A DNA stretch of 12,373 nucleotides, taken from the NCBI GenBank assembly GCA_022567055.1, contig JADFHU010000079.1, positions 1 to 12,373 on the forward strand, written 5' to 3'. This DNA comes from Planctomycetota bacterium (GTDB taxonomy: Bacteria > Planctomycetota > Phycisphaerae > Sedimentisphaerales > Anaerobacaceae). How positions within the stretch are numbered: position 1 is the first letter of the stretch; each line of letters begins with the position of its first letter. The notes beneath the pieces were generated by a model, which had not been told where the DNA came from, made no database searches, and worked only from the letters and a program-made list of their open reading frames with translations. This document shows, piece by piece, positions 1 to 6,377 of this stretch. The position numbers were made by a program, and so were the translations under genes.

Positions 1-724
1 GGACATAAGAGTCGATGAATTGGCAATCCTCTCGGATAAGTTCCGCGCCGGAACCCGTGCAGATGGTCTGAGGCCAGGCGCCGAGGACCTCGGAGAATCG
101 GCGGATGATCTCTTCGATGGCGCCAATGGCCGCATAGTAGAGGCCGCAGTTCATCGCGTCTTGGGTGTTCTTGCCCCAGGGCCCAGCGGGTCTCTTGACG
201 GCTATCTTCGGGAGCTGCGCCGTGTGCTCGTGCAGCGCCCGTGCGCCGAGTTCAAAGCCCGGGAAGATCACACCCCCCTCAAACTGGCCCTTTCCATCTA
301 TTAGATCGATGGTGATCGCGGTGCCGATGTCGATGATGACGGCAGCCTTCTCGAACATGGTGAAGGCCGCCGTGGCTGCGACCAGGCGATCGGTACCCAC
401 CTTTGCGATGTTGACTTGCGAGGATTCTATTTGCACGGGGATGTCGTCGCCGATCACGTAGATGCGCTCGTCCAAGGCCTCGCGCGCGATCTCTCTGATC
501 ATCTCCGTCCAGGCGGGCTGCACGCTGCAGACCACGATCACTCCGTCTCGCTTGCCTTCTGTGGATCTCGTTACCAGCGGAATCTTGATCCAGGCCGCGC
601 AGATGGCCTGCTTCAAGTGGGCTTTTTCCACTCCGGCGATGCACTGCACGGGTTCGACCTTGTCGCCCACAAAGAGGCCGAGTTCAATGGAGCTGTTTCC
701 AATATCAATGGCAATGATGTTCAT
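1..724 (-). CDS. coaX: Type III pantothenate kinase (CoaX), C-terminus cut by window edge
   Basis: CoaX phosphorylates pantothenate with ATP, the first step of coenzyme A synthesis, in the cytoplasm. I translated the strand by hand: 241 codons are open from the ATG to the window edge. The protein starts MNIIAIDIGNSS, giving the phosphate-binding DIGN motif (residues 7-10). It then has GTDR (110-113, whose Asp is the expected catalytic base), a second acidic motif DIGTAITID (132-140) and GGVIFPG (150-156). These are the signatures of the type III, ASKHA-fold kinase and not of CoaA or PanK II. Family members are about 255 residues, so only the last 15 or so should be missing. The ATG overlaps the obgE stop as ATGA, which suggests translational coupling; there is only a weak AGAG ahead of it. 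birA, a common coaX neighbour, is not visible and could lie beyond the left edge. Confidence 0.93.
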   Translation of the reverse strand, partial: MNIIAIDIGNSSIELGLFVGDKVEPVQCIAGVEKAHLKQAICAAWIKIPLVTRSTEGKRDGVIVVCSVQPAWTEMIREIAREALDERIYVIGDDIPVQIESSQVNIAKVGTDRLVAATAAFTMFEKAAVIIDIGTAITIDLIDGKGQFEGGVIFPGFELGARALHEHTAQLPKIAVKRPAGPWGKNTQDAMNCGLYYAAIGAIEEIIRRFSEVLGAWPQTICTGSGAELIREDCQFIDSYV

Positions 725-1722
725 GAGGTCTCTTTGATCGCCCGCACCATCCGCCAGAGGTGTTCGTTCACCTCGGAGAGCCCCTGTCCGGTCACGGCCG
801 AGATAGGGTAGACTTTCTTGTCCAGTCGACGCTGAAAATTGTAAAGCGCTTTGTTTTCCGGGTCCAGGTCCGTCTTGTTGACCAGGATGACCTCCGGCTT
901 GGCTGCCAGGGTCTCGCTGTACCGACTTAGCTCAGTGCGAATAGTCTGGTAGTTGACCAGGGGGTCTGATCCGTCGGTGGGCAAGATGTCGAGCACATGC
1001 GCCAAGACGGTCGTGCGTTCAATGTGCCTGAGAAACTCGAAACCCAAGCCCACTCCCCGGTGAGCCCCTTCGATGATGCCGGGGATGTCCGCCATCACGA
1101 AACGACGGTAGTCACTCAACTCTACGATGCCCAGGACCGGCTCCAAGGTCGTGAAGGGATAGTCCGCGATCTTGGGACGGGCAGCCGAACATCGCGAAAC
1201 CAGCGTGCTCTTGCCGGCATTGGGGATGCCCAGCAGGCCAACGTCCGCGATCAGCTTCAGTTCGAGGCGCAGACGCCGCTCCTGGCCGCGTGTTCCGGGG
1301 GTGGCATGGCGGGGCGCTTGGTTCACCGAGGTCGCGAAGCGCTTGTTTCCTCTCCCTCCTGTGCCCGATCGGCAGACCATGACCTCTCTGTCGATTTCGG
1401 TCAGGTCCTTGAGCATGAGGTCGAGATCCTCGTCGAATATCATGGTGCCGGGGGGCACCTTGATGCGCAGATCCTCTCCGTCGGCGCCGTGTCGGTTTCG
1501 TCCCATGCCCGGCTGGCCATTCTTCGCCCGCCAGTGATGCTGTCCCTTAAAGTCGATGAGAGTGGTCATGTTTTCTACAGCCACGAAGTAGACGTGACCA
1601 CCGCGTCCTCCATCCCCTCCATCGGGTCCTCCCTTGGGGATGTATTTCTCACGTCGAAAGCTCACGCACCCGTGGCCTCCCTCACCTGCCTTGACATAGA
1701 TTCTGGCCTCATCGACAAACAT
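721..1722 (-). CDS. obgE: Obg-family GTPase (ObgE/CgtA), ribosome assembly
   Basis: Obg is an essential GTPase that binds the 50S subunit during its assembly and links growth to nucleotide status. The 333-residue protein has the glycine-rich Obg fold (about 1-158), seen in repeats such as GGPDGGDGGRGG near residue 31. The G domain follows: G1 GIPNAGKST (165-173), switch Thr-Thr (191-192), G3 DIPG (212-215) with the Obg extension IIEGAHRGVGLG, G4 NKTDL (282-286) and G5 SAV (308-310). It ends just after the G domain, so the variable C-terminal OCT domain of some Obg proteins is absent; this shorter form is common. The ATG is preceded by C- and A-rich sequence with no good Shine-Dalgarno. It lies about 30 bases after the terminator that follows rpmA, so its transcription probably depends on read-through. 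The stop overlaps the coaX start. Confidence 0.96.
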   Translation of the reverse strand: MFVDEARIYVKAGEGGHGCVSFRREKYIPKGGPDGGDGGRGGHVYFVAVENMTTLIDFKGQHHWRAKNGQPGMGRNRHGADGEDLRIKVPPGTMIFDEDLDLMLKDLTEIDREVMVCRSGTGGRGNKRFATSVNQAPRHATPGTRGQERRLRLELKLIADVGLLGIPNAGKSTLVSRCSAARPKIADYPFTTLEPVLGIVELSDYRRFVMADIPGIIEGAHRGVGLGFEFLRHIERTTVLAHVLDILPTDGSDPLVNYQTIRTELSRYSETLAAKPEVILVNKTDLDPENKALYNFQRRLDKKVYPISAVTGQGLSEVNEHLWRMVRAIKETS

Positions 1723-1750
1723 CTTTTTTGGGGGGCGGTTCCGACAGCAA

Positions 1751-1777
1751 TAAAAAAAGGATGGCGCGAGGCCATCC
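1751..1777 (-). terminator. Intrinsic terminator between rpmA and obgE
   Basis: Read on the minus strand, GGATGGC (1777-1771) pairs perfectly with GCCATCC (1765-1759) around a CTCGC loop. Seven T residues follow (1758-1752). This is a textbook rho-independent terminator, placed 35 bases after the rpmA stop and about 29 bases before the obgE start. No promoter fits between it and obgE, so it probably acts as an attenuator: most transcripts end after the abundant ribosomal protein gene and a fraction reads on into obgE and coaX. Confidence 0.85.
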
Positions 1778-1812
1778 CAAACAAGCGAGTTTTTCCAAGA
1801 AGAAAGGGTCTG

Positions 1813-2046
1813 TCAGACGATGTGGACCTTGCGGCCGACAAACTGGACCTTGCCCTCTGCCTTGGCAAACAACGTGAAGTCGCGACCCATCCCCACATTG
1901 TTGCCCGCGAAGAATTTTGTGCCACATTGGCGCACAATGATCGCACCTGCCTTAGCGGCTTGACCGCCGTAGAGCTTGACGCCCCTAAACTTCGGGTTGC
2001 TGTCTCTGCCGTTTCGGGATGATCCCTGCCCTTTTTTATGAGCCAT
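1813..2046 (-). CDS. rpmA: 50S ribosomal protein L27
   Basis: L27 sits on the large ribosomal subunit, and its N-terminal tail reaches the peptidyl-transferase centre. The 77-residue protein begins MAHKKGQGSSRNGRDSNPK, the near-invariant L27 start, and continues through GVKLYGGQ, GAIIVRQCGTKF and GNNVGMGRDFTLFA. It is slightly shorter than the usual 84-90 residues and lacks the extended C-terminal tail. There is no N-terminal propeptide of the kind cleaved in Firmicutes L27. AGAGGT is placed about 6-7 bases before the ATG as Shine-Dalgarno. In most bacteria rplU (L21) lies directly upstream; here the upstream neighbour is a TlpA-like gene and rpmA has its own promoter-like sequence. A strong terminator follows, then obgE, so the rpmA-obgE half of the usual cluster is kept. 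Confidence 0.97.
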   Translation of the reverse strand: MAHKKGQGSSRNGRDSNPKFRGVKLYGGQAAKAGAIIVRQCGTKFFAGNNVGMGRDFTLFAKAEGKVQFVGRKVHIV

Positions 2047-2095
2047 GTCTAAACCTCTAATGTCAATTTAACTAAGTATCGGCCTACAGACACAT

Positions 2096-2124
2096 AGTGT
2101 AGAGAAGCGGAGTCTGGCTGTCCA
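2096..2124 (-). promoter_or_regulatory. Candidate sigma-70 promoter for rpmA
   Basis: On the minus strand TGGACA (2124-2119) and TACACT (2101-2096) are separated by exactly 17 bases. This places transcription start about 40 bases before the rpmA ATG. The -35 box is 22 bases past the stop of the upstream TlpA-like gene, with no terminator between them, so read-through may add to rpmA expression. The call rests on sequence match alone. Confidence 0.5.
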
Positions 2125-2146
2125 GTGGAAACTCGGTGTACAGAGC

Positions 2147-2935
2147 CTAGCCCGCCCGGAGCAGGCGTTTCATTTCTTCGAGCGGAATGGTCCCATGGAT
2201 TGAGATCTTGAACGTCCCGTCGGCCTCGATGAAAATGGCACCCGGCACGAGCGTGTTCGTGCTGTAAGGTGCCGGCATCGCTTGGCCCTCCGCTGCCACG
2301 ATGGGATAGTTGATCCCCGGCGCCCGCTTCAGGGTCCTTTTGACCTGCTCCTGTCCGTCAAATGAGATGCCCAGGACGACCAATTCCTCCGGCGGTAGGG
2401 TCGCGCGTAATTCGCCAAAGGTCTGCAACCCACTGACCGAGTGGGCAACGGAAGGGGCCCAAAGTGCGATCACGACCTGTTTCCCCTTGAAATCGGCCAG
2501 CCGGTGTTGCTTGCCGTCAATGTCGACGACGGAGAAGCCCGGTGCAGCCCTGCCAAACCAGGCCTCATGGGCCTCCACGGGCATCCAGTTAGCGCCGCTG
2601 ACGACATCCTGCAACTTGATGGCGCTGCTCTTGTCAGATCCGAGGAACTCGCCGACGACCTGCGCCAAGGGATTGGTCTTGAGAGGTTTTTTACTCGTCT
2701 CGGCAGAAAGGGTCGTCGCTGACTTTGTTGGCGTTTGGTCCTCAGTCTCAGCGGCCGTTCTCCGGCCCTGATCGGCGACCTGAATGGTCGTGTCCAGCCC
2801 ATCCTTCACTTCGTCCGATGCGTTTCTGTTCATGAGGTCGGGGGCGAGGGAGATCACTACGATCAATAGGAGTCCGACAACCAGTCCGATGGTGACAAGG
2901 TAAGCCCTGCTGTTGCTTTTAGTCGTCCGTTTCAT
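2147..2935 (-). CDS. Membrane-anchored TlpA/redoxin-fold protein lacking active-site cysteines
   Basis: The 262-residue protein has a basic N-terminus, one hydrophobic membrane segment (about 12-31) and a polar, Thr/Ser/Lys-rich linker to about residue 85. Its C-terminal half (about 131-262) has the AhpC/TSA-TlpA thioredoxin fold. That half shows the entry APGFSVVDIDGKQHRLADFKGK, the strand VVIALWAP, then LVVLGISFDG and the cis-proline turn TLVPGAIF (P231), ending in a C-terminal helix. TlpA-like thiol-disulfide proteins carry W-C-x-x-C after the first strand. Here the aligned stretch is WAPSVAHS (159-166), so V163 and S166 replace both cysteines, and I find no cysteine anywhere in the protein. 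It is probably tethered to the inner membrane and facing the periplasm, but cannot be a classical thiol oxidoreductase; a binding or chaperone role is inference. A good Shine-Dalgarno (AGGAG, about 9 bases before the ATG) supports this start. Confidence 0.82.
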   Translation of the reverse strand: MKRTTKSNSRAYLVTIGLVVGLLLIVVISLAPDLMNRNASDEVKDGLDTTIQVADQGRRTAAETEDQTPTKSATTLSAETSKKPLKTNPLAQVVGEFLGSDKSSAIKLQDVVSGANWMPVEAHEAWFGRAAPGFSVVDIDGKQHRLADFKGKQVVIALWAPSVAHSVSGLQTFGELRATLPPEELVVLGISFDGQEQVKRTLKRAPGINYPIVAAEGQAMPAPYSTNTLVPGAIFIEADGTFKISIHGTIPLEEMKRLLRAG

Positions 2936-2953
2936 TCTGAAAGTCTCCTGTGT

Positions 2954-2968
2954 TTCTCTCTTAGAGAA
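2954..2968. repeat. Small inverted repeat in the leader of the TlpA-like gene
   Basis: TTCTCT and AGAGAA form a perfect 6-bp inverted repeat with a 3-base spacer. It lies just upstream of the Shine-Dalgarno of the TlpA-like gene and inside its predicted 5' leader. It may be a small hairpin or an operator half-site pair, or chance. Confidence 0.3.
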
Positions 2969-2985
2969 GGATGTCCGAAGACGCG

Positions 2986-3014
2986 ACTATACAGCCCTCT
3001 ATCGGCCCCGTAAA
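2986..3014 (-). promoter_or_regulatory. Candidate promoter for the TlpA-like gene
   Basis: On the minus strand TTTACG (3014-3009) and TATAGT (2991-2986) are 17 bases apart. The -10 box is a good match and the -35 box is moderate. Transcription would start about 45 bases before the ATG at 2935. Sequence match only. Confidence 0.4.
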
Positions 3015-3284
3015 GCCATTTCCGCTCTTTTTTGGAGCCTCTCTTGGAAGTCCGAGAATCGCGCGGCTCGACCTAACTGATGGCACCATCGACTCCGTAA
3101 CGAGCGTGATTCTCTTGCAGGGGCGAAAGAGCAGTTTGGGAAGTACAGGATAAATGGATGGTGTGCAATTGAATGCGGCCACGCCGGCAAATGGAGTCCG
3201 TCGTATCGTTGCAGACCAATCTCTGCTACGATGAGTGGCGCTGGATCTACTGTGGATCGTTACCGTGAAATGGCCCGACGTCTC

Positions 3285-3674
3285 ATGAAACGTTTCATAT
3301 TTCCAAAAAAACAGAGATTGGTCAAAAACCACCAGTTCAAGGCCGTGCTCGGTCAGAGACGCAGACGCTCCGATGGCCTCTTGGTGGTCTACATGGGCGA
3401 AAATGAAATGGGGTATCCCCGATTCGGGGTCTCAGTGGGTCGGTCCTGTGGTTCCGCCGTGGTGCGTAATAGATTGAAGCGCCTGCTCCGGGAGGCATGT
3501 CGGCAGACACAGTATGAAATTCCCCGCAATGCCGACTACTTGCTCATGCTGTCGCCCCGATCGTCGAAACAGATCGTTGAAGCGCCCGCTGTGGGTCGAG
3601 TGACCGGCAGGTTGGGGATCCATCAGATCCGCCGGTCCTTCCTGGCCCTCGTCCAGGCGAACCGGCGCCCATGA
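3285..3674 (+). CDS. rnpA: Ribonuclease P protein component (RnpA)
   Basis: RnpA binds the catalytic RNase P RNA and helps it recognise and cut the 5' leaders of precursor tRNAs. From the start chosen here the protein has 129 residues, normal for the family, and begins MKRFIFPKKQRLVKNHQFK as RnpA proteins usually do. The RNA-binding signature VVRNRLKRLLREACR (59-73) is intact, preceded by YPRFGVSVGRS (44-53). In-frame starts also exist at 3231 and 3270 and would add 18 or 5 residues not expected in the family. None of the three has a convincing Shine-Dalgarno, so the start rests on family length and N-terminal similarity. Normally rnpA sits between rpmH and yidD/yidC next to dnaA. Here it heads a cluster with a MerR-type regulator 20 bases downstream and an MCE gene, which is unusual. 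Confidence 0.92.
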   Translation: MKRFIFPKKQRLVKNHQFKAVLGQRRRRSDGLLVVYMGENEMGYPRFGVSVGRSCGSAVVRNRLKRLLREACRQTQYEIPRNADYLLMLSPRSSKQIVEAPAVGRVTGRLGIHQIRRSFLALVQANRRP

Positions 3675-3694
3675 GTTCTGTGTGAGAGATTGGT

Positions 3695-3955
3695 TTGGCA
3701 ACAGAAGACCACCTGGTGTCCATAGGGGAAGCGGCAAAACGGGCCGATGTCTCACGTCAGTCCTTGCAGTACTATATTATGGTTGGGCTCGTCGACCCGA
3801 CGCAGGTCAGGTCGACCGGGAGACGCATGTTTGACCAGAAGGCCATTGACCGAATCAAACTGATCAAACGGCTCAATCGGAGCGGGTATCCTCTCCGCGC
3901 CATCCGGGAGTTGTTCATAGAAGGACGAAAGGCGGGAGGCCGCGAGCATGAGTGA
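3695..3955 (+). CDS. Small MerR-family transcriptional regulator
   Basis: The 86-residue protein is essentially only a MerR-type winged helix-turn-helix. Helix-turn-helix residues VSIGEAAKRADVSRQSLQYY (8-27) are followed by the turn GLVDP, the wing RSTGRRMFDQKAIDRI (39-54) and a second helical pair, IKRLNRSGYPLRAIRELF. It lacks the long dimerisation helix and C-terminal effector domain of full MerR proteins, so it has no visible metal or drug sensor. The start is TTG, preceded by GAGAGA; an in-frame GTG eight codons-scale downstream (3716) would remove the first residues but keep the helix-turn-helix. It follows rnpA by 20 bases, and its end overlaps the next gene's start by 8 bases, which suggests joint expression with the MCE protein. 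Its target is unknown; self-regulation of this cluster is a guess. Confidence 0.82.
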   Translation: MATEDHLVSIGEAAKRADVSRQSLQYYIMVGLVDPTQVRSTGRRMFDQKAIDRIKLIKRLNRSGYPLRAIRELFIEGRKAGGREHE

Positions 3956-4946
3956 CTATGAAGCCGTTCAGAAACGACACAATTTTGTGGTCGGCCTGTT
4001 CGTCATTATTGGCCTCTTCGCCTTTGGCTGGTTGATTTACAAATTTGGAGACTTACCGCGTATTGTGACACAATGGAAATCCTTCGACGTCCATGTACAG
4101 TTTCGCGCCGCCGCAGGCGCCCAGAAGGACACACCGGTTCATTTCTGTGGTTATCAGATTGGCCGGGTCACGGTGGTGACGGCCCCCGAGATCCTGGCAG
4201 AGATTGGGCCGGGCGAATTGCGCTACCACCAGACCAGGGTCACGCTAAGCATTGGTGAGCAATACGATAACATTCCACTCGACAGTACGGTCACCCTGAT
4301 GACGCGTGGCTTGGGCAGCAGTTTCATCGAAATCGAGGCGCCGCAGCCGGACCCGGCGCGACCGGTGACTGAATTCATGGTCGATGGGATCGTGCTGCAG
4401 GGGGCCACCGGCATGACCAGTGAGTTCTTTCCACAGGAGAGTCAGAAGAAACTGGAGCTGCTGGTGGATGACATTCGGGTGTTCCTCGGAAACGCCAACA
4501 ACATGGCAGGAGATCGGCAAAACCAGGAAAACTTCAAGACGATTTTGACGAACTTCGCGGCGGCCTCCTCCGAGCTTACCCAGACCTTGGTTCAGACCAA
4601 GGCCACCCTGTCGGTGGTGTCGGGCACTCTGGATGAGTACCGAAACCTCGCGGCCAGGGGCACCGACACCCTTGAGCATGCGGACGCGCTGTTTCAGGCC
4701 TTGACGCAGAGTGTCGTGGAGACCAGCCAAGAATTGAGTAAGGTCGCCTCCGAAGTACGACTGCTACTGGGGCATGTCAATGCGGGCGAAGGCACCATCG
4801 GCAGGCTCGTTCAGGACGCCCGTTTCTATGAGAACCTGCTGGCGACAACCGAGGAGTTGCAGGTCTTGGTCCAGCAGATCAAGGCCATCACGGGCGCCAT
4901 CAGCGAAAGGGGGCTGGGGCAGGTCTGGAGGAAGGGCGCTCAGTGA
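3948..4946 (+). CDS. MCE/MlaD-family lipid-transport protein
   Basis: MCE proteins form periplasmic rings or tubes, anchored in the inner membrane, that carry lipids between the membranes with a partner ABC transporter. The 332-residue protein has a short cytoplasmic N-terminus, one membrane helix (about 13-33) and an MCE domain (about 45-131). Within that domain are VHFCGYQIGRV (64-74) and LMTRGLGSSFIEIE (117-130). A long helical, Gln/Thr/Leu-rich region follows (about 165-320). The motif GEGTIGRLVQDARFYENL (280-297) is common in the C-terminal part of MlaD-like proteins, and residues 298-320 look coiled-coil. The permease (MlaE) and ATPase (MlaF) that normally flank such genes are absent, so it must use a distant partner or be an orphan. 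Its ATG lies inside the end of the MerR gene, and its stop overlaps that of convergent folC. Confidence 0.88.
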   Translation: MSDYEAVQKRHNFVVGLFVIIGLFAFGWLIYKFGDLPRIVTQWKSFDVHVQFRAAAGAQKDTPVHFCGYQIGRVTVVTAPEILAEIGPGELRYHQTRVTLSIGEQYDNIPLDSTVTLMTRGLGSSFIEIEAPQPDPARPVTEFMVDGIVLQGATGMTSEFFPQESQKKLELLVDDIRVFLGNANNMAGDRQNQENFKTILTNFAAASSELTQTLVQTKATLSVVSGTLDEYRNLAARGTDTLEHADALFQALTQSVVETSQELSKVASEVRLLLGHVNAGEGTIGRLVQDARFYENLLATTEELQVLVQQIKAITGAISERGLGQVWRKGAQ

Positions 4947-4948
4947 GC
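4938..4948. repeat. Palindrome holding both convergent stop codons
   Basis: GCTCA-G-TGAGC is a perfect 11-base palindrome. Its two arms contain the TGA stop of the plus-strand MCE gene (4944-4946) and the TGA stop of minus-strand folC (4940-4942). With a one-base centre it is too tight to be a hairpin terminator and there is no T-run, so the symmetry may be a by-product of the overlapping stops. Confidence 0.4.
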
Positions 4949-6367
4949 TTGCAAGGCCGGCTGGAGGCGGGTCTTGGCCTGCCCGATCAAGTAGAAACTT
5001 CCCGTGATGCAGATCAGGTCTTCGCGGCTCACCGCGCTGTTCGCAATCTTCAAGGCCTCCCCCAAGCTAGAGGATGTTTGACACATCTTGTTGCAGATTT
5101 CGGTATACATGTCCGCAAGGTCCCCCGGAGACACGGCCTTCGGCGAACTGCTGCGTGTGAAAATGACCTTGTCGGCACCATATTGGAGCTGTTCCAACAT
5201 CCCTGCCACGTCTTTGTCACTGTTGCATCCGAAGACAATGACCATGGAATCGTAGGGAATGTTTTGGCCGATGGCATGAATCAAGGCCCGAACACTCGCC
5301 GCGTTGTGGGCCCCGTCGATCATGATGCGAGGGTTGTCATAGACCATCTCCATCCGGCCCATCAGCGACACCTCATTCAGGCCCCGTGTCGCTTTTTCGG
5401 TGTCGATTTCGAATCCGCTGGATTTTAGCTTGTCCAGCATGGCCAGCGCCAAACCACAATTAAGGGCCTGGTGTCTGCCGTGCAGCGGCACACGCAAGTG
5501 TTCAAACTTGCTCGTCTCCGTCGTCAAACAGATACGCGTGTGAGGTCCATCCTCTCTGGAGGTCTCGAAGCGATAGGAAAAGTCAATGTCGTCGCCGGTG
5601 ACACTCAGGGGTGATTCCACTGCCAAGGCCTCTGACCTGAGAACCTGCATCGCACTGGGCTCCTGTTCGACGGTGAGGACCGGTACGCCCTTCTTGAAGA
5701 CACCGGCCTTCTCTCTGGCGATGCTATCGATCGTGGTGCCGAGTTGTTGCTGATGGTCAATACTGAGGCTCGTGATCCCGATGACCTCGGGGGTGATTAC
5801 GTTGGTGCTGTCCAGGCGCCCACCCAGGCCAGTCTCGATGATGGCGATGTCCGCCTTCTTGTCGGCGAAGTGTATGAACGCCAAGGCCGTCATGATCTCG
5901 AAGAAGGTCGGCGGATCATTTTCGGAGAGTTTTTCGATGGCTGCATGGGCACGGTTCAGCAGCCTGAGCATCTCAGAGTCGGAGATCATGGTCGAGTTTA
6001 CCCGAATCCGTTCATGCAAATGAATCAGGTGTGGTGAGGTGTACAGCCCCACCTTGAATCCGTTGGCCTCCAGCATTTTTGCCAGCATGGTGGCCGTCGA
6101 GCCCTTGCCCTTGGAACCGGCAATATGCACGGTCGCGGTCTTGGTGTGTGGATTGCCCAGCAGGGTGAGCAAGGCCCTCATCCGGTCAAGATTGAAGGTC
6201 GTTACATTGTAGCGCACCTGCTCCTGCTTCTCGTAGTCGGTCTTGCTCAAGAGGTATGCGAGGGCCTGTTTATACCGGTGGAAGGCCTTCTTGGTCTTGA
6301 CTGTCGCGATCTTCGAAGGGGGGCTATGAGGACGCTTTTTGCTAGTGTTTTTTCCTGTCTTTGCCAT
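4940..6367 (-). CDS. folC: Folylpolyglutamate synthase / dihydrofolate synthase (FolC)
   Basis: FolC adds glutamate to dihydropteroate and/or to folates with ATP, completing and trapping folate in the cytoplasm. Counting from the start used here (475 residues), the Mur-ligase-like ATP domain has the P-loop AGSKGKGS (83-90), SPHLIHLHERIRVN (111-124), ETGLGGRLDSTNV (178-190), DHQQQLG (204-210) and EKAG (219-222). The C-terminal domain begins with GRHQALN and contains DGAHNAAS (351-358). The P-loop reads GSKGKGS where GTNGKGS is commoner. A Lys/Ser-rich extension of about 28 residues precedes the usual start of the fold. An in-frame ATG four codons upstream (6379) is possible, but a promoter -10 box overlaps it, so I prefer 6367. 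Whether one or both reactions are catalysed cannot be told. The 3' end overlaps the MCE gene by 7 bases. accD, a frequent partner, is absent. Confidence 0.93.
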   Translation of the reverse strand: MAKTGKNTSKKRPHSPPSKIATVKTKKAFHRYKQALAYLLSKTDYEKQEQVRYNVTTFNLDRMRALLTLLGNPHTKTATVHIAGSKGKGSTATMLAKMLEANGFKVGLYTSPHLIHLHERIRVNSTMISDSEMLRLLNRAHAAIEKLSENDPPTFFEIMTALAFIHFADKKADIAIIETGLGGRLDSTNVITPEVIGITSLSIDHQQQLGTTIDSIAREKAGVFKKGVPVLTVEQEPSAMQVLRSEALAVESPLSVTGDDIDFSYRFETSREDGPHTRICLTTETSKFEHLRVPLHGRHQALNCGLALAMLDKLKSSGFEIDTEKATRGLNEVSLMGRMEMVYDNPRIMIDGAHNAASVRALIHAIGQNIPYDSMVIVFGCNSDKDVAGMLEQLQYGADKVIFTRSSSPKAVSPGDLADMYTEICNKMCQTSSSLGEALKIANSAVSREDLICITGSFYLIGQAKTRLQPALQAH

Positions 6368-6377
6368 TGGGCACACC

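Larger units (their letters stand above)
2936..3284. other. Divergent intergenic region between the TlpA-like gene and rnpA
   Basis: These 349 bases separate two divergently transcribed genes. They hold the promoter-like sequence and small inverted repeat of the TlpA-like gene. On the plus strand there is a possible extended -10 (TGCTACGAT, 3224-3232) near rnpA, but no good -35 box. rpmH (L34), which normally precedes rnpA, was looked for and is not here. A 26-codon open frame (3154-3234) ends by overlapping the ATG at 3231, but nothing else supports it as a gene. I see no tRNA or other known RNA. Confidence 0.5.

Noticed and set aside
997..2022. 341-codon plus-strand open frame opposite obgE and rpmA
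   Set aside because: It crosses two well-supported minus-strand genes and a terminator, and no family pattern is visible in the product.
2971..3153. 60-codon plus-strand frame in the gap before rnpA, considered as rpmH (L34)
   Set aside because: L34 is about 44 residues, very basic and starts MKRTYQPS or similar; this frame is neither basic nor similar.
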